Assembly (NCBI RefSeq): GCF_022539315.1
Contig: NC_066343.1
Coordinates: 43,414,466-43,478,465 of the forward strand
Length of the DNA stretch: 64,000 nucleotides
Direction: 5' to 3'
Origin: Serinus canaria
Lineage: Eukaryota > Chordata > Aves > Passeriformes > Fringillidae
Of the stretch, positions 13,441 to 28,700 are shown piece by piece; position 1 is the first letter of the stretch; the number at the start of each line of letters is the position of its first letter. The notes under the pieces were generated by a model. That model saw only the letters and a program-made list of their open reading frames with translations, did no database searches and was not told the origin of the DNA. Position numbers and translations under genes: made by a program.

Positions 13441-13605
13441 CTTTAGTTTGCACTGCAGCTGTTTCTTCTCTAAATCAATGTTCTTTGAAGGAGTTGGTGT
13501 GGCTTCATTCTTGCCAGCCGTTGGAATCAGATGTTCTCTCAACTTCAATTTTCCTTGTAGATCTTCCTTCTCCTGTTGCCACTTGGCCATGTTGGATGTC
13601 AAAGT
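13441..13605 (-). CDS. CNTLN: CNTLN coiled-coil exon (intact)
   Basis: A 165-bp exon of 55 codons, phase 0 at both ends. The acceptor is GTAAAACAG and the donor CTAAAG|GTGACA. It encodes TLTSNMAKWQQEKEDLQGKL and ends NIDLEKKQLQCKLK. This aligns with human LAGLRKEKEDLLKKLE ... SMDLEMKQLQYKLK. There are no stops or frame changes. It follows a 22-kb intron and begins the 3' exon cluster. Confidence 0.92.
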
Positions 13606-16600
13606 CTGTTTTACAAGGACAATAAACAATCACAATTTCACCCTAACAATATTTCTGCTTGATGATATGAGATGCTTTTCCAGTTCAGCATTCAAGAGGA
13701 ATGAAACTGTACATATTACCTGTAATTACATTGCATAGCTGTTGGTTGAATTCTGTAGCACAGGTAAAGATCAAATCTGGCAGAAAAAAGTAATCTACCA
13801 CCACTGAAAATAAGCAATTATTTTAGTTCCATTTCAATTGAATATGTTGCAGTTTTAACTACGGCAAATAAAAATTATCATACAAAACTGTAACAGCAGT
13901 TACTGTTGAAACATGTTTACCTAAAACTTCCCTAGAATTCAGCAATTATTTCTACACAGAATATGAAGAAATACCATGGTGTCTCAGATACCAGTGCAAA
14001 TTAAGGGTAGTTAAATGCCAAATCTGTTTTAATGGTGACCATTGTAAGCTCACTTGAATTGCTGTGTTGACAACTGCTAAAAAGCATACACCCTTCTCTT
14101 GGCTTTTGTTTTGATATTTGTAGGGCTTGTAGAGGTTAAAGCAAAGTGGACCAGCTGCACTAAACATGTCCTGGTTGGCTGGTCTTTACCTATGTGTTAT
14201 TTCATCCCTTTCAATATATGCACCATAGCCAGAGAGCTGTACATTCCATAACCTTGACTCTAGGGCTGAAGTACTTAAGTGGTAAAAGACAAGCTGGAGC
14301 AGGACAGGATAACAGATGTTAGTTGTTTATTCCACTGGGTAGGTCTTACCACCCTATACTGCAGCCAAAATGCTTCTCACTTAGCAACATAAATGCTAAG
14401 TCCAATTAGCAGACAAGCCTTGTTAGGGATTTAGTTCAAATAAATATCATGCAAACAAACTCTCAGTCTTGTTGCACTTGACCGACAACCAACAAGACTT
14501 ATTCAATCTTTGTACTAACATATTTCACATTACGCCTTTCAGAAGTAATGTTTTAAAAAATTGCCTTAATTTAAATAATATTGAATGTTGTTCTGCAAAA
14601 AGGGGAACAGAAATAACCTCCATGCTAGTGATTAACTTTGACAAAACTGTAGTCAGCTGAAAGCCAACAATGGCCTAACAGCTCTCTGCTCCTTACAAGG
14701 GTTATTAAAATGCTCTCTTATTATTACACATAAGACTGTAATACAGTAGCTAAACATAAGAAACAATCGTACAAAGTGGTATTGAAATACCTCAAAACGC
14801 AAAAAAACCCCTTACCTTGTGAAGAATCCTGATCAGAAGCATGAGAAGATACATGAAAGCTTGAAATAACTAAATGTGTGCCTGATTATATGCTGATGCC
14901 AAACAAAATACCCAACCAGAAATCAAAAAGACCAAACACACAAAAAATCCCAAACCCCTGAAAAAACCCCATAAAAAAAAACTCCTAAAAGCAAACAAAA
15001 AAATCCACAAAAAAGTGAAAGTTAAGTATTCTACTCTCAAGCATTTTCCTATTTAACTTACAAATTAGATTTTATACAGCTTAATATCATTAGGAAAAAA
15101 CAATCATATATATGTGTTTATAAAAACATACACTGCTATGAAAATAATCTGAAGATCATATATACAGATAAAAGAGAGTCACATTAATTCCCATTATGAA
15201 TGAGAAAAGAATGCTTGTATATTTTGCATTAGCCTAAAAAATATCATGGGTACAAGAAAAATTCATCTGGTATTTAAAGTTAAAAATCTAACAGTATTTG
15301 TTTCATATTCACCAAGTACACTTACTAAACTCAGTGGGCATTTTACATATGTATCTGAGGTAAGTACTGTTCTTAGTAAAGGAGTTAATCTTTCCATTCC
15401 CTTCTGTGTCTGCTGTCATTATTAAACAAGAGAGCGATATTGTATTTTCTAATTGACTATTCCATAATCTGATATATTCTTCTCATACTTCCTACATTTG
15501 CAGAGTAAGACAAAATAAGGACCATTTTAATAAGAAAAACCAGCAGTAATACAGAAGGACATAGTATAGAAAAATATGAAGATTATGTTAATTTGTCCAG
15601 TATAACCAATATTTATACATGCAGAATTTCATGATTCAGTGTCTCTATAATAAATTATTCATAAAAAGAAAAGAAAAAAAATATCATAGCTAGATCAATA
15701 TCTCTGTTCAAAATTAGAAATGCCTGTATCTGCTCAAGATAGCTCGTGACTCTCAGAAGTTTCTTAGGCTACTGCTGCTGACAATAAACATCAGTTCTAA
15801 AACAACATGAATTGCACTGGCTACATTCCCAAAAATTATAGCAAATATATTCAAAAAGAAAAGGTCTTCATGGGACAGGTGCTAAAAATGACAGTTGGTT
15901 ACAGAAACCACTTAAACAAGTAGAAAACAGTATTTTAAAATAAGAATCTACATAAATTCCGAAACAGCATAAGAAGTATGGATGGAGTGAAAGTAGCATA
16001 TGATGTACAAGAGCCCAACCCACAAGAGCAGACAGGCACGCAATTGCAATCAGACATTTCTCATAACTAGTCTCTTAATACTGCTGTAGATATTGTAAAT
16101 GTACGACAGGACTGATATTTCTACTGCATTACTCTTTATTTTTAATCTATTGAACAGTTTTGAGAAAATCCTATGTAAATCCATGTGGGATGTAAAAAGC
16201 AGCCTCCCTGCCCTATCAAGAGATTTATGCTTAGAAGATATTCCTTGCATTTACTTAAGAAACAAGTTCATTACCCTAGTGTTCTTCACCACTGCCTATA
16301 CTTTAGGTCAAGTTTTTAATTATTTTTTTCTTTTTCAGATACAACAAAAGTTTTGTGCATGCACTATCACACACACAAATCCTGAATCTTTTTACTCCTG
16401 ACAGAGTAAAAAGAATTTACTCCAGGGGAAGAGGTCACCAGGATGAAAGGTAGAAGAATCTTAAACATCAGCTAGACCAGATGTGGGTAAAGGCAGCCTA
16501 CTGCTGTTCCTCTGTGATGTAGCAGCCTTTGTCTGCTGCACCTCCTCCAGAGTGTTTTTGGCTTAACAGATGTTTATAGGTTCAATATTTTAACATCCAT

Positions 16601-19600
16601 CTATCTTAATCTCCTTGCTCCTGGTATACCCATGACACCCTGTACTGCTGTTCACAAAGGAGTAAGTGATGAAAATTCAGTTTCTATGAGGTCAGTATAA
16701 AACTTCCAGTGACTCAGCAAGGCTTTTCACTGTAAACTCTCTGCTCAGAAAGACAGCTGTGTGGAAGGCCCAATGGGTTAACACAGGAAGTTCCTGCAAT
16801 GGCCTATTCCTCTTTAACATCACAATCACTCCATAAGGGGCTTTGAGCTCATTTTACAGAAGTCACTCTTCTAGTGCAACTGGCATGTATGAATATAACA
16901 TTTCTGTTGGAAGAAGCTGATACTGTACTGTTACTAAAGCCACACAATCTCAAACATTTATATTGCAAAATATATTATATAAAAATTATAAACCAGGATG
17001 TAAATCAGGCATTCTTGACACACTTTTTGAGCAGTGACATAAACTTATCTTACTACTCATTTTGTAAACTGAAGCTAATATACTTTGATGTTAAAAATCC
17101 CATTTTCTGTGAAGCTTCCCACCCTAAAATCCTGGCAGATGCAAACACCGCTATGTCTGTAAGAAAACTGAAGTTAATACTCATTTTTCTTTTCTCCTAA
17201 GAAACCTTCCTACAGTAGGTAATAGAATACAGTTGCTATATGCATAGCTCCTATACAAAGTTTTGTCTTAGAATTCAACAGTGCTTCCATAAATGTTTTA
17301 CATAGAACACTATTTTTGCACAGTTTCTGCTTGATCATGAAAAACATACAAAATAAGCAAGACTTGTTGCTCACGTAAAACAGAACTTTTCAAAGCATGC
17401 TTGCAGGCAAAGAGCTAGGCATTTATGATTTTACTCATTCTCTCAAATATTATTATAACATGATAAACCTATTTTCAACATTCAATTTATTGTGTCAATC
17501 CCACTGCTCCTGAATCTGCCTGATGGGTCATAGGAAAAAAAAAGGTGAAAATTAATAAAAGTAGTATGTAGCTATCTGAAAAGATATAATCCAGACTATA
17601 AAGCTATGGTGAATACTTAATGTGATCATATAGAGAAAAGGCAAATAACTTCAAATCTTCGATCAAAGTTCTTTTCATGCAAGTGCTGTAAGTGGTTGAT
17701 TACTTGGTATTCTAGTCATGAAGACAAAATATCAAACAGAAGTCTCCAGTGACTTAATATCCCATCCCTAAATTGAAACAAAGACCCCCCCAAAATCAAG
17801 ACAAACTTCTTGTAAAATGTAGAACTTATTTGTCATTTGTCCTTCTGAAATTTCAGTAAAATCTACTGAATCATTTAGTAGTATTTTTTTTTTTACCCAA
17901 ATGCAGTTATCAGGAGCTGACTATTCCACAAAAATGTCAAATAAATGAAGGTAATGTAGAGGACTTTTTGCCAGTGCTTTAGCTAGTTGTTAGACTTCAG
18001 TAGCCTTTAGAGACCATTAAGTACCCTTTGGCTAATTGGCCAATGGTAGATTAATCCTCTTTTTATTCCAGCAGCACTATTTTAACACCCTTTGCACTCT
18101 GTCAGTGTAGTATCTGAATGACAAAATAATATTGTGCATGAATAATAAGCAGAAAAGTTAAATTAACATTTCATGTTTCACATGCCATACCTATGTGTCA
18201 GGGAAAAGAACCCTCTTTTAAAGCCACTGACATTCAACTTTTTTAAACAATCTCATGTTGACACCTTACTGAAGTGAATCTTCCTAATTACTGCTAATTG
18301 CCTATCAAGCAAAAAAAAAAATCTTTCCTTGAAGTGCAGTTGTCTAGTATAGATGAACACAGCTCCAAAGTGCATAGTAAAGACAGGCATGACACTTGAG
18401 GTATGCTACATTATTATGAGGTCATACTAAATATGGTTTGCAGTGAACAAAGCAGCTTTTAAGGATGTTTAAGGTACTGAAAATGTCAATCTCTCATGAA
18501 GTGTTTAAATTAGTTCCCCAAAGAGAAGTACAGACATTAACCAGCAGATAAGAGGTACATTTCTCATCTCAGGTATTTTACTAAAGAAAAACATTTGGCC
18601 TATTGATAATGGTAACACAATTGCAGTTCACCTGCTTTATAACAGTAATATTTACATTGGAATCACCCTTTCACACATGCAAATTATAAATTCAGCTGTT
18701 ATTGGAAAAACAATTTTAATCACTAACAACGACCCCTAGACTCAAAGATTTTGAGTGTCTTCTTAAAAAATGTACTGTTTCTGATCAATCATCATTTATA
18801 AAGGGCTATTTGCTGTATAAAATTTCATAAACAAAGGTTTTACATGTAATCTTAATTCAGGTACTTACAGTTGATCTACAACTAAATTTATTCTACAACT
18901 TATAAAACCTATCATTGCACCATCTGGCTACAGCAACTTACATAAATAATATAAAAAGAAAATTAACAGAATCAGTCCAGACAGGTCTTTTTTGAATTTT
19001 GTTTTGTTTTTCTCTTTTTCTAAATACTAGTAATATCACATAGATCAAGAGCAGAAAACACAACTACATTTTAAAGAAACATACTACACTCATATATAAA
19101 TGAATTGGAGTAAAAGATTCTGGGCCTAATTTTTCAAGAAATTAACTGCTCTTCTAACAAGAAACAAGTCTGAGTACAGAACTGTGCATTGTGCAACCAA
19201 TGATTTTTCAAATAAATTAAGGAAAATTAGAAAAAAAACATAGTAATAATACAAATCACAATTTTTAAGATGATGAAACTGCTTCTGATATATGTCATCT
19301 GTATAATGATTATACCAGTTCAAAGATAAAGGTTTTGTCCTGCAGCAATTCTAATTTAGCCTTCATTTTCTATCACTTCAACTTCATGTCTCTGTACAAG
19401 TAAACATTGCTGTATCCCATGTCTAATTTCTGTACGTATTAAGAACACTATCTTGCTTTCATACTAAAGCAGATGCTGCACTCCATCTGTCCTTGCAAAT
19501 TTCAAGGGAATATAAGGACTATTAACTATTTATTTAACAGTACTTACACAAGTAGTCTCATAATGATCAATTATATGATCACAACTGTATGATAGAATTT

Positions 19601-22600
19601 TTGTTGTGATTGACTTTCCAATATGGAGATGTAAACTGACAAAACGAACAGATGTGCAGGACATTGTCTGAAAGGCCTTAATATTTAAACAGAAAAACTA
19701 CAGAACTTGAAGAAATCAATATTTATTAAAAATAAAAATAGTCAGTGTTTCAGTACATACTGTATTTGAACTTATTTGAAGCATTATTATCTGCCAGAAA
19801 AAACCCAGTTCATTAAAACGTTTCACTACAAATAAATTAAAAATGAACTATAACTGGAGACATTTCATGACACTTTGTTCCATTTGAAAACATCTGAGTA
19901 TTATGGCAAGCCAGATGTGAAGATGTGTCCGAAGTTCAAAACCAATATTTTCATGTTTCCACCACTGCTATTTAAATAAATAACTAATAAATACTAGAAT
20001 TCCAACACCTAACATGCCTGTGCACAAGTATTGCTATTTACGGGAAAGCCTTCCAGCTGATGCATAAAATTTGCCGAAGACTTCCATGGCTTTATACTTA
20101 CTAGGGAATTTTCAATATAAGACATGGTATCCATGCAATCTTTTGTAGTTAAGACCACGTTTTACTGCATGTTTTTTTTTTTTTTTCAGCATTAGACAGT
20201 ATTTATCTGATTTCCACCAAACATGAGAGTTGAGGAAAACTCATAAAGATTGAATTTTTCATTTAGGGTCAGGGATAGTGCTTGCCATATTCCCCCTGCT
20301 TAATCTTAACACATCTAAGCACTGCAAATGAACTGCTTGCATGAGAGCCAGTCAGGGAATTTCACAATCCCTACAACTCATTACAAATTTAACAGCAGCA
20401 ATACTAAGTATTCATATGTTTCAGATAACACATACAAATATGCTGCACTAAAACTCATTGGGGGAAAAAATTAATAATGCTTCCATCTGTTTTCCGTACA
20501 ACTCACATAAAATAGAGAGAAACCAAAATGAAAATTATATTTTAAAGACTGTGTTTAAACTTTCTTTTGATTTACCCACTTAGTTCCAAAGCATATAGCT
20601 TTATATCTTTAGAAACAAAAATTATTTTTAAGAGAATATATAAAAGGAAAAAAACCCCAAAATAGCGTAAAGAATGGTGAAATATTAATTTAACCTCTCC
20701 TCATTTCCATGTATTTTAGAGAGTGAACCATTTTCTACTGAAATATTTCTGCATCTCTAATGTAAGTGGGCAGGAAATCTGTTCTTGTTGGGAATGCTGT
20801 TACTTCTCCCATATTACTCTTTATGTATTATTTTCCTTTGCTCAAATTTCAGATTTTAATCTGTTAATCACCATTCTCTTTCAACCTACTTTGAAAAAGT
20901 GATGTAACTATTTCAAAATACAAAATTACCAACATGTAAGTAGGCTAAAGGCATTCTCAGACGTTGGTTGCAATATTCAAGGAACAAAATGTATAAACGA
21001 TAGCTCTATGCTTAATTTTGTTCAGTCATCTAAGTATCTCATTTTTACCCACTTCAGATATTAGTAAAAGCAGAAAAAATGTCCTCAGAAAGTCTTCTCA
21101 TTTGTCTTATGCAGACAGCTGTGTAAAACCAAAACATTTTAAATATAAATTGTATTAACAATTTTAGGTAATGGAGAAGTTCTATGTTCTCATAGAGAAC
21201 GAGAAACATAGAAATAAACAACAACGAATTGTAGAAAAAAAAACTGTTAGGTATCTGGAAGGAATTTTTCTAATCACTTAAAGGTGATATTATACAAATA
21301 TTTATTTATTATTTACATTTTTATAAAAGTAAACAAAGACATTGCTAAACACTTCTGAGAGGTATGAGCAAGTTGATGACAAACATCATGGGGAAGATGC
21401 TAAGACAGGAATATTCTTCAAAATAATCAACTCCATTTAAAAAATTATCACTAAAAAATGTAATTCATATAAGTTAAATTGGTAATTCATCCCTGGATTC
21501 TTGTAAATGAACCCCCACAGTCTAATCTTTAATTTGTAATTTATATTATCATCAGAACTCTTGCTAAAATTACAGGCATAAATGAACAGTTTAGGGTAAA
21601 ATACTCTTTACATTACTATATTATTTATATACTATTTATACCTATTTAATATCTGAAGAGACCATCACATGAAAAAGCCATGTTTTTAGTCTAATGTATC
21701 AAATGAAATATACTTTCCTTTATCACAATTATCATCAACATTATGACTCACTTGGGCAATTTATTATTTTCCCATACATGAACAGTTTGAGGACAACACT
21801 GCAATTCTAAATCCCAGCTTGAACAAGACCTACAGCTACACAATATTTCCCTCATTCTCTTCTGCTGGTTTTATCAAGATCATTTTATTGACTATCGACA
21901 AAATGACCCATTTTGCGTACACAAAACCCTAAAGACCACAGGATGACCTTTAAACCAAAAAATAAAGAGAAGACCGTGCGCAGCTCAGCCACCAAAGAGC
22001 AGATGCTTTCCAAGTGCCTGAGAATCTCGTGAAATGTGCTGTGGCTATGGCTAGTCATAGAGTCTCCACTGCCGAGAAAGGGACTGAAGATCTTGGCACA
22101 TTAGGCAGCACAAGTAGAATGGAGTGATGCACAGTAAACCTGACCATGATACAAGCCATGAGAACAGTCCATGACTACCTCATTAATTCACAATTAAGCC
22201 TTAGGAGAGCAAATCAGATCATACAAAAAAATAGTAAGAAAGGATAAACTTCTACCTCCTCTAGCAGTTACAGAGTCCATGAGGTTCAGGCATTTCAGGC
22301 AAACCAGCACCTTGTCAAAAATACAAAATTCTCCCCTTGAGTTAGAAGGACAGTAAGAGTGTCTGACTTTGGTAGGGATGGGAACCAGCACTCATTCTCC
22401 TGGGAACATTCTCTGCAGCAATGGGCAGTCTAAGACAGAGAATAATTAAGACAATCCCAAAGAGGAAAAGCTGTAGATATGTATTTTTAAAAAGGAAATC
22501 TAAGGTGCAGTTCTCTTGTCTCAGAAGTGTTCTTGATGCAACACTTTTTTTTTCTACTGTTGTAGAAATATCTTAGTTCTTGACTCCCATTCCTTTATGC

Positions 22601-22637
22601 CTAGAAAGTCCAAAAATTCTCCCCATTTAAAATAAAC

Positions 22638-22715
22638 CAACCAAAAAAAAAAAAAAAACACCAACCAACCAACCAAAACAACAACAACAAAACAGCAAAA
22701 AAAAAAAAAAAAACC
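22638..22715. repeat. A-rich low complexity with (AACC)n and (CAA)n
   Basis: Two long A runs flank CCAACCAACCAACCAAAACAACAACAACAA-type units. It produces the Phe/Val-rich minus-strand frames at 22554-22993, which are not genes. Confidence 0.9.
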
Positions 22716-25700
22716 TTGAAGAAGGTTAATGCATAATTCTCGGTAAAGTGATAAGAATGGCTTGTATCCCTGGCCATGGACGTTTGTTTCAAAATTTCTT
22801 CCTGTAGTGGAAGGGAGTAGCCAGGACAACAGAGCACTAGCATTACCTTTGAACACATAAGCTTAAACAGAGAACTGTGAGAATGAGAAAATTTGAGAAA
22901 GATGCAAGCTCTAACAAAAATGCCAATTTCCTTTGTGCAAAACAATCTAGACAAAGAAATCTCACTGTGTGACAGGTAAGGCAATAGGGTCAAACAGGAA
23001 ACTAGTGCTTTTCAGACCTGTCAGTGCAGAACTGGTGAAGGTGAAGATTCCTCTTCTGAAATCCAGAGGAGTCCAAAAGAACTCTTTTTCTTTAAGGAAA
23101 AGATGTGGGACCTGTTATTGGTCCTCCTTTCTGACCACTGATAAAATCTTACTAGAAACCAGAGAGTAATAAAATGCATGGAGGAAAAGGAGGACTTGGA
23201 GGCCAAGGAGAAAAGTTTTCAAGGACTACCTTCTAGTTCGTGATCCAGTTTGAGCTTCTAGAGCTCAAACTCTTCTCTATCAAGCTATCTTTCCTGTGCT
23301 AGTCATCTTTAAAGAAGACCTTCCATTTTGAGAATGGGGACAAAAAAGTTAATTGCTGAATATGAAATATTACATTAAGATGCCAAGAATACATTAAACA
23401 TAGCACATGTACCAAACAGTATAAGGAAAATATGTCTGAAAATTTTTGTTTAAATGCAGAGAAGATTCTCCTGGCAGCCATCTTCAGTGTCCTCAGAGAA
23501 AAAAAATGCATTATATATAAGTGGTCCTTTTTGAAAAATTAAATCCATTCTCTGGAAAGGATATGAAAGCAAAAACTGACCACTAATTTTAAATAGTCTT
23601 TTATCCATGGAAAGGTGGATATTACATTTCTTCAGTCTTTACCACTAATCTCTCATTATTTTTAGATTTCATTAACTACAGACCTTCAACCTTTCCTCAT
23701 TGTTGTTATGTTTAAAACTTACCAAAGTTCTTGTTCCTTTCTTCCAACATATGATTTGTGTGCAATGCCAAACCACAGTGCAATATTACACAGAGTACCT
23801 TGACATTGCTGAGCAGAAAAGGAAATGTCCTCTGTGAAACATCCTGTAAAAAATAATTCCTGACAATCTAGCAATGGTTCTGCTATGAAGAGCAGTAGTT
23901 TGACAATCTGGTGGCCCTCATGCTATGAAGTATTTTTGTGTTCCTAAGAAACAGACTATTTGTTCAGCCTGTGTAGATCTTTGCAAGACAAAATAAATCC
24001 CACAAACCAAAACAAAACCCGAAGCAAACAAAAAAGCCACAACCCAATACAAAAACCAACTAACTACTGGTTTGACTTTTCCAACAACTTACTGAGTTTT
24101 ACTTTATGGTGGATTTCCCATATGGCAATCTTGCAAAGGGAGGGATAAAATGTAAAAATTAGGGCTTCGTATATGCATGTTTTTTTTCATGACCAACAGC
24201 AACAACTCTCTCCCCTCTAGGTTTACTATTTATGTACCAATGTTGGAAAACATTTGAAAAAGTAGATATCAAGAACATTTCTGTGGTCATTCACAAGTGC
24301 TGCTTCAATTAAATCTTGATTATGTCCTTTGGGATTCAAACTACAGAAATTATTTTTGAAAAATAAAAGAAAATTCTTGCTAGCTTTGGAAAAACATCCC
24401 AAGACAGCCTAGCTCAGAACTTTAGTTTAATAAAACTTCTTTCTTCTTACTTTAACTAATAACTGATTTTTGAATTAAATAGAAGAAGACTTTAAAAAAG
24501 ATTTTAATGTTTAAAATTGGAAAAAATGTTATCAAATATAATTTTTTTCATCATGGCTAACTTTAAAATTGTTATTATTATAATCGCTTTAAAAAGAAAA
24601 AATGAAAATTAAGAATTACAGCTTTCTGGGTCTTTTTTATAACTGAAAACAACTTTTTGAACTGAAACACCATCTGTAACGATGTCTGGAAAAGTGACAA
24701 ATAGAGGAATAGTACATGGAAGTTGGGGATTTTGTTACGTACCTTAGTTTTCAGTATTAAAAGTATTATAGTATATTCAGTATTTCAGTATTATACTTCT
24801 GATATTAGCAAAAATGGGTAGTCATTCTCAATCACATTTATAAAGAAAGAAAATATGTAATTATAAATATTATGACAGTTTTACTTGTACAGACTGTCAC
24901 TCACTCTTTCTGACCACTATTACTTAATGAGATCTTATTGACAAACATGAACTGCCGCACGTCTCTACATTCAAAATAAAGCAAGGAAAGGTAAAATCTT
25001 TTAGAAAATCTAAGCAGAGTTTCCTACTTGCAGCTGTATAGGAATCATCCACTTGCTACAAAGAAAACAAAAAATTACACACTTGCAATCCTTAGATCAC
25101 TTTCACTGACTTAAAATCTTGTTCTCCCAAGCGACTTAAAAACCTGAGAAAACCAGCCGTATGCTGACACTGTACAGGGTATTCCTAGTGATAATCACAC
25201 TTTCTTCAACACCTAATACAAAACACGGACATTGTTTTAACAAATACCACTTGGCTGACCTAGAAGATAGGGTGAAGGAATAAGAAAGTCACGTCCAATT
25301 CCTCATGGATTCTCAGCTTGAATCCTGGATTTTGCACAGTTTACCTTACGAACATGATCCGAGTGACATTTCACAAATTCCTGGATAAATGTTGCTACAC
25401 TCTGCCAGCAGAGAGACTGGCTGTGTCATGCACAGATCAATAATAGCACTATGTTTCATCAGCCTCAAAATCAAAAGTGCTTCATCTGGCAAAAGCCATG
25501 GCCCTTGAGGATCTGACATATATAAAATGAATACTGTACACACGATGTCTACTACAAAAGCTGCTAATGTAAAGACAAGTCTAGAGTCACACAGTTCAGT
25601 ACATGTAAAAAGGAAATAAGTATTTGTATATATAAAGAAGTTTTTAACTCCTATTTATGAAGAGTGTCATAAATAACACAAAGCAGAAGCTGAATAAGAG

Positions 25701-28700
25701 CAATGAAACTCAACTTTTATGATGTCTGACAGAAATATAAAAAACTCAGGAAAATCCAATATTCACAATCCTTGGAGGAATTCTCAAGAAAATAAAAGAA
25801 CATTTTGAACTGTACACAGTAGTATCTATGACAGTGGGCTGCAATAAAAGGCACACTAAGCTATATATAATGACTTCTGATCACAATTATGTTAATTGAA
25901 AACATGCTTTTACCTTCTTCCGAGTAACTACTCAAAATAGAAGTCTTGAGACTGACAGTCATCCTATACTACCTGTAGTTTCAGTCCCCAGTATTTGCCT
26001 TCCTAAAACAACAGAAATTTATGTCTCCTACCACTTAGGCTTCCTCATATCTTAGTCTTTTTGTGACAGAGATTGTAAAGTTTTAAATAAGTGTAGCATC
26101 TGTAGATTTTTGAAGTTACTTTTTATTATAATGCCTCTCCCTCATTTTTCTCATAGGAAATTTAGCTGGATTTTTTTTTTCTGCCCAAGTCTATACTGCA
26201 AACAATACTTTGGGAAGTAAGTATTTTTACTGTTTTGAAGCCAAACCTTGAACAAACTGTCTCAGCTTGAGTACTTGATTAAGATTTAAACTAAAAAAAA
26301 AAAAAATAAAATTAAACTGTCTCTATGCCCCCAATTAAAATGGAAAGCTCTTTCCTTAAAAAGTATCATGACTACCTCACTAAAAATGTATTTTCTTATG
26401 CTTAATCCTCCTGGTAAAATCTGAAGTAATATTAAAAAAATCATAATTTATCTTTCCTTTTCTGCATTTTCCTTTACCAGCTTACATACTACCTACATCA
26501 AATACTCTAATCTTCTCTCAGCTCTGCAATCAGAAAAATTTAAAGGGTTTTACAGGACTAACAATCCTATATTCTGTGTCTATTACACAAAAAAGCCATT
26601 TTTCCCTCTCTGCATATCTTCTGCTTTAGACTGATGATCTTTAAGTACTCCTCTTGTACACCATGGAATGGCCATTTCCTTTGGGTTACTTCATTTAAAT
26701 ATCCCCCTTCCCCGTGCTGGGACTTCATATGTGTACATCTCCAGTGGTGACAGCTTCTTCCTCTGCCTCAGAATTTCTCTTCCTTATAACCTGATATTTT
26801 AACACTACTATACCCCTCCTGTTTGGAGGAGAGATCCTGAATGGATCAGAGAGATCCTTAAAAACAAGTGGTTTGATTATCTTAAAATAATCATCCATGT
26901 TTACATCTATGTTCTGCAGCACTAAACTCATTTTAGCATTAATAAAAAAAAAAAAATTCTGTTGCCCACTTGAGCTCTATGACATAAACTCACTTCTTCC
27001 ATCATTGCTTCAGGTGAGCAGTGTTACTGAAGTTGAGAATTTACCTTCCTGTTCACACTTCCCATTTATTAAGCTTATGCCAACAAATACTCTCTCTTTC
27101 TGTTACTTTTTCATGCAACCTACAGACCCAACATTTTTTTTTATTCCTTTAACAAAAAATCTGTCCACAGCTAACCACAAGCAGCTGATTTCTCTCTAAT
27201 TCTTCCTTTTTAGATTATTTGGCCAATATCATTGCAGTTGTCTGACTCCAACTGGCAAGAGTCATCTAAAAATTACAGATCTCATATCTACTATGCTTCT
27301 ATCTTTACTATTTTTTCAACCTTCTTTTGCTAGACTGATGACTCTACAAGATTTCTTCTTCTCAGATATTTGAGTTACCTGCTAACCTGCTCTCTGAAAA
27401 CCTCATATTTGTTCTCTGGAAGAATGTACTTTCAAATGCTCCCCATAAGTCTTCAGGTGTTTTTTAAATTAATTTAATTTGGATTCTGTGTATTAGAACT
27501 ATACAAATTATTCTAAGATCTGTCAAATTATGCCAGTCCAAGAAAATATATTCTTTCCACTCCTCTTATACAGACTCCAATTCATACATTTGAGGACTGT
27601 ATTTTTTAAATTGGCAATTCAAAATTTTTTAAATGGCAATGGGAGCTCATGCTCAGCATTACCTCCTAGGACTCTCATTTTTCTTTGAGTTCCTGGTTCC
27701 CAAGAGACAGCCATTCAGCCTCCATCAATGTGAAACTTGAGCAATGTATTGGTTTTCATTACGATGTAATGATTTGCTCATTAAAAACACTGTGAGATCA
27801 TAACAATCCACACTCTTCAATCAGACTCTGGTGGATGATTGAAAACTTAAGAGTAGTTGTCAATGGCTGAAGATATCCTATTTCACTGGCTTGGATTTTT
27901 TATGCTGCCACTAATTTTTAAAAAATGATTGCAAGATTTTACTTCTAAAACAAACAGCAAAAAGACAGTCATTTATTTCATAGTATATCCAGATAAAACA
28001 GATATATAAGGTGTAAAACATTATCCTGGTGAAAATAATAATGTTATCATTGATGTGAGGGATAAACTGAAAAATTAATTTCATGGTATGTGAGATTCTG
28101 AGTAGAGAAAATGATTAAGTGGTACTTATATGCATCAATTTAACCTTAAGGCATGACTTGAGACATTGAGTCTCCATTGTGTTCCATGTAGCAGTGCTTA
28201 GCTCAAATCCAAATACTATGTAAAACCAAATATGGTGGATACAATTTTTTAAATTTTATTTCATATTTACACTTCAATAAGCAATGACTGTTGCACAGAG
28301 GAACACAACAAAAATGAGTGAATGTGCTTACAAAACTTCTGATACTTTCAAGTCACAGAGCTATTTTTGTAAATCCATGACCCTACTCATTCAACTTAGA
28401 AAATGCAACTCCTCAAATAAAGAACTGTCTTTCACAAATTCCCCTAGTCTATATACATACCTTGCTAACCATACCAGGCACTCTCCTCCACCAATCTTCT
28501 GTTCTGTATTTTTACATTGAGAAAAATTTATTTAACAAATTAGGACAGGAGCAAAGGAAAGGAAAGAAGTAATATAGAAGAGTCCATTGGAGAGCGCAGG
28601 AGAATCAACTCACTTAATGTTCACAATACAAAGTTATCTCCCCAATTTCTCATGAGTCTTGAAAACTTTTCTTAAGAACGTAATTGGGAGAACACTTATC

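Noticed and set aside
20160..20190. Strong plus-strand acceptor-like T15-CAG
   Set aside because: The recognised gene is on the minus strand and no plus-strand exon follows.
22554..22993. 100- and 130-codon minus-strand frames with hydrophobic Phe/Val/Leu stretches resembling a membrane segment
   Set aside because: The hydrophobic part is a translated A-rich microsatellite. No splice or homology support.
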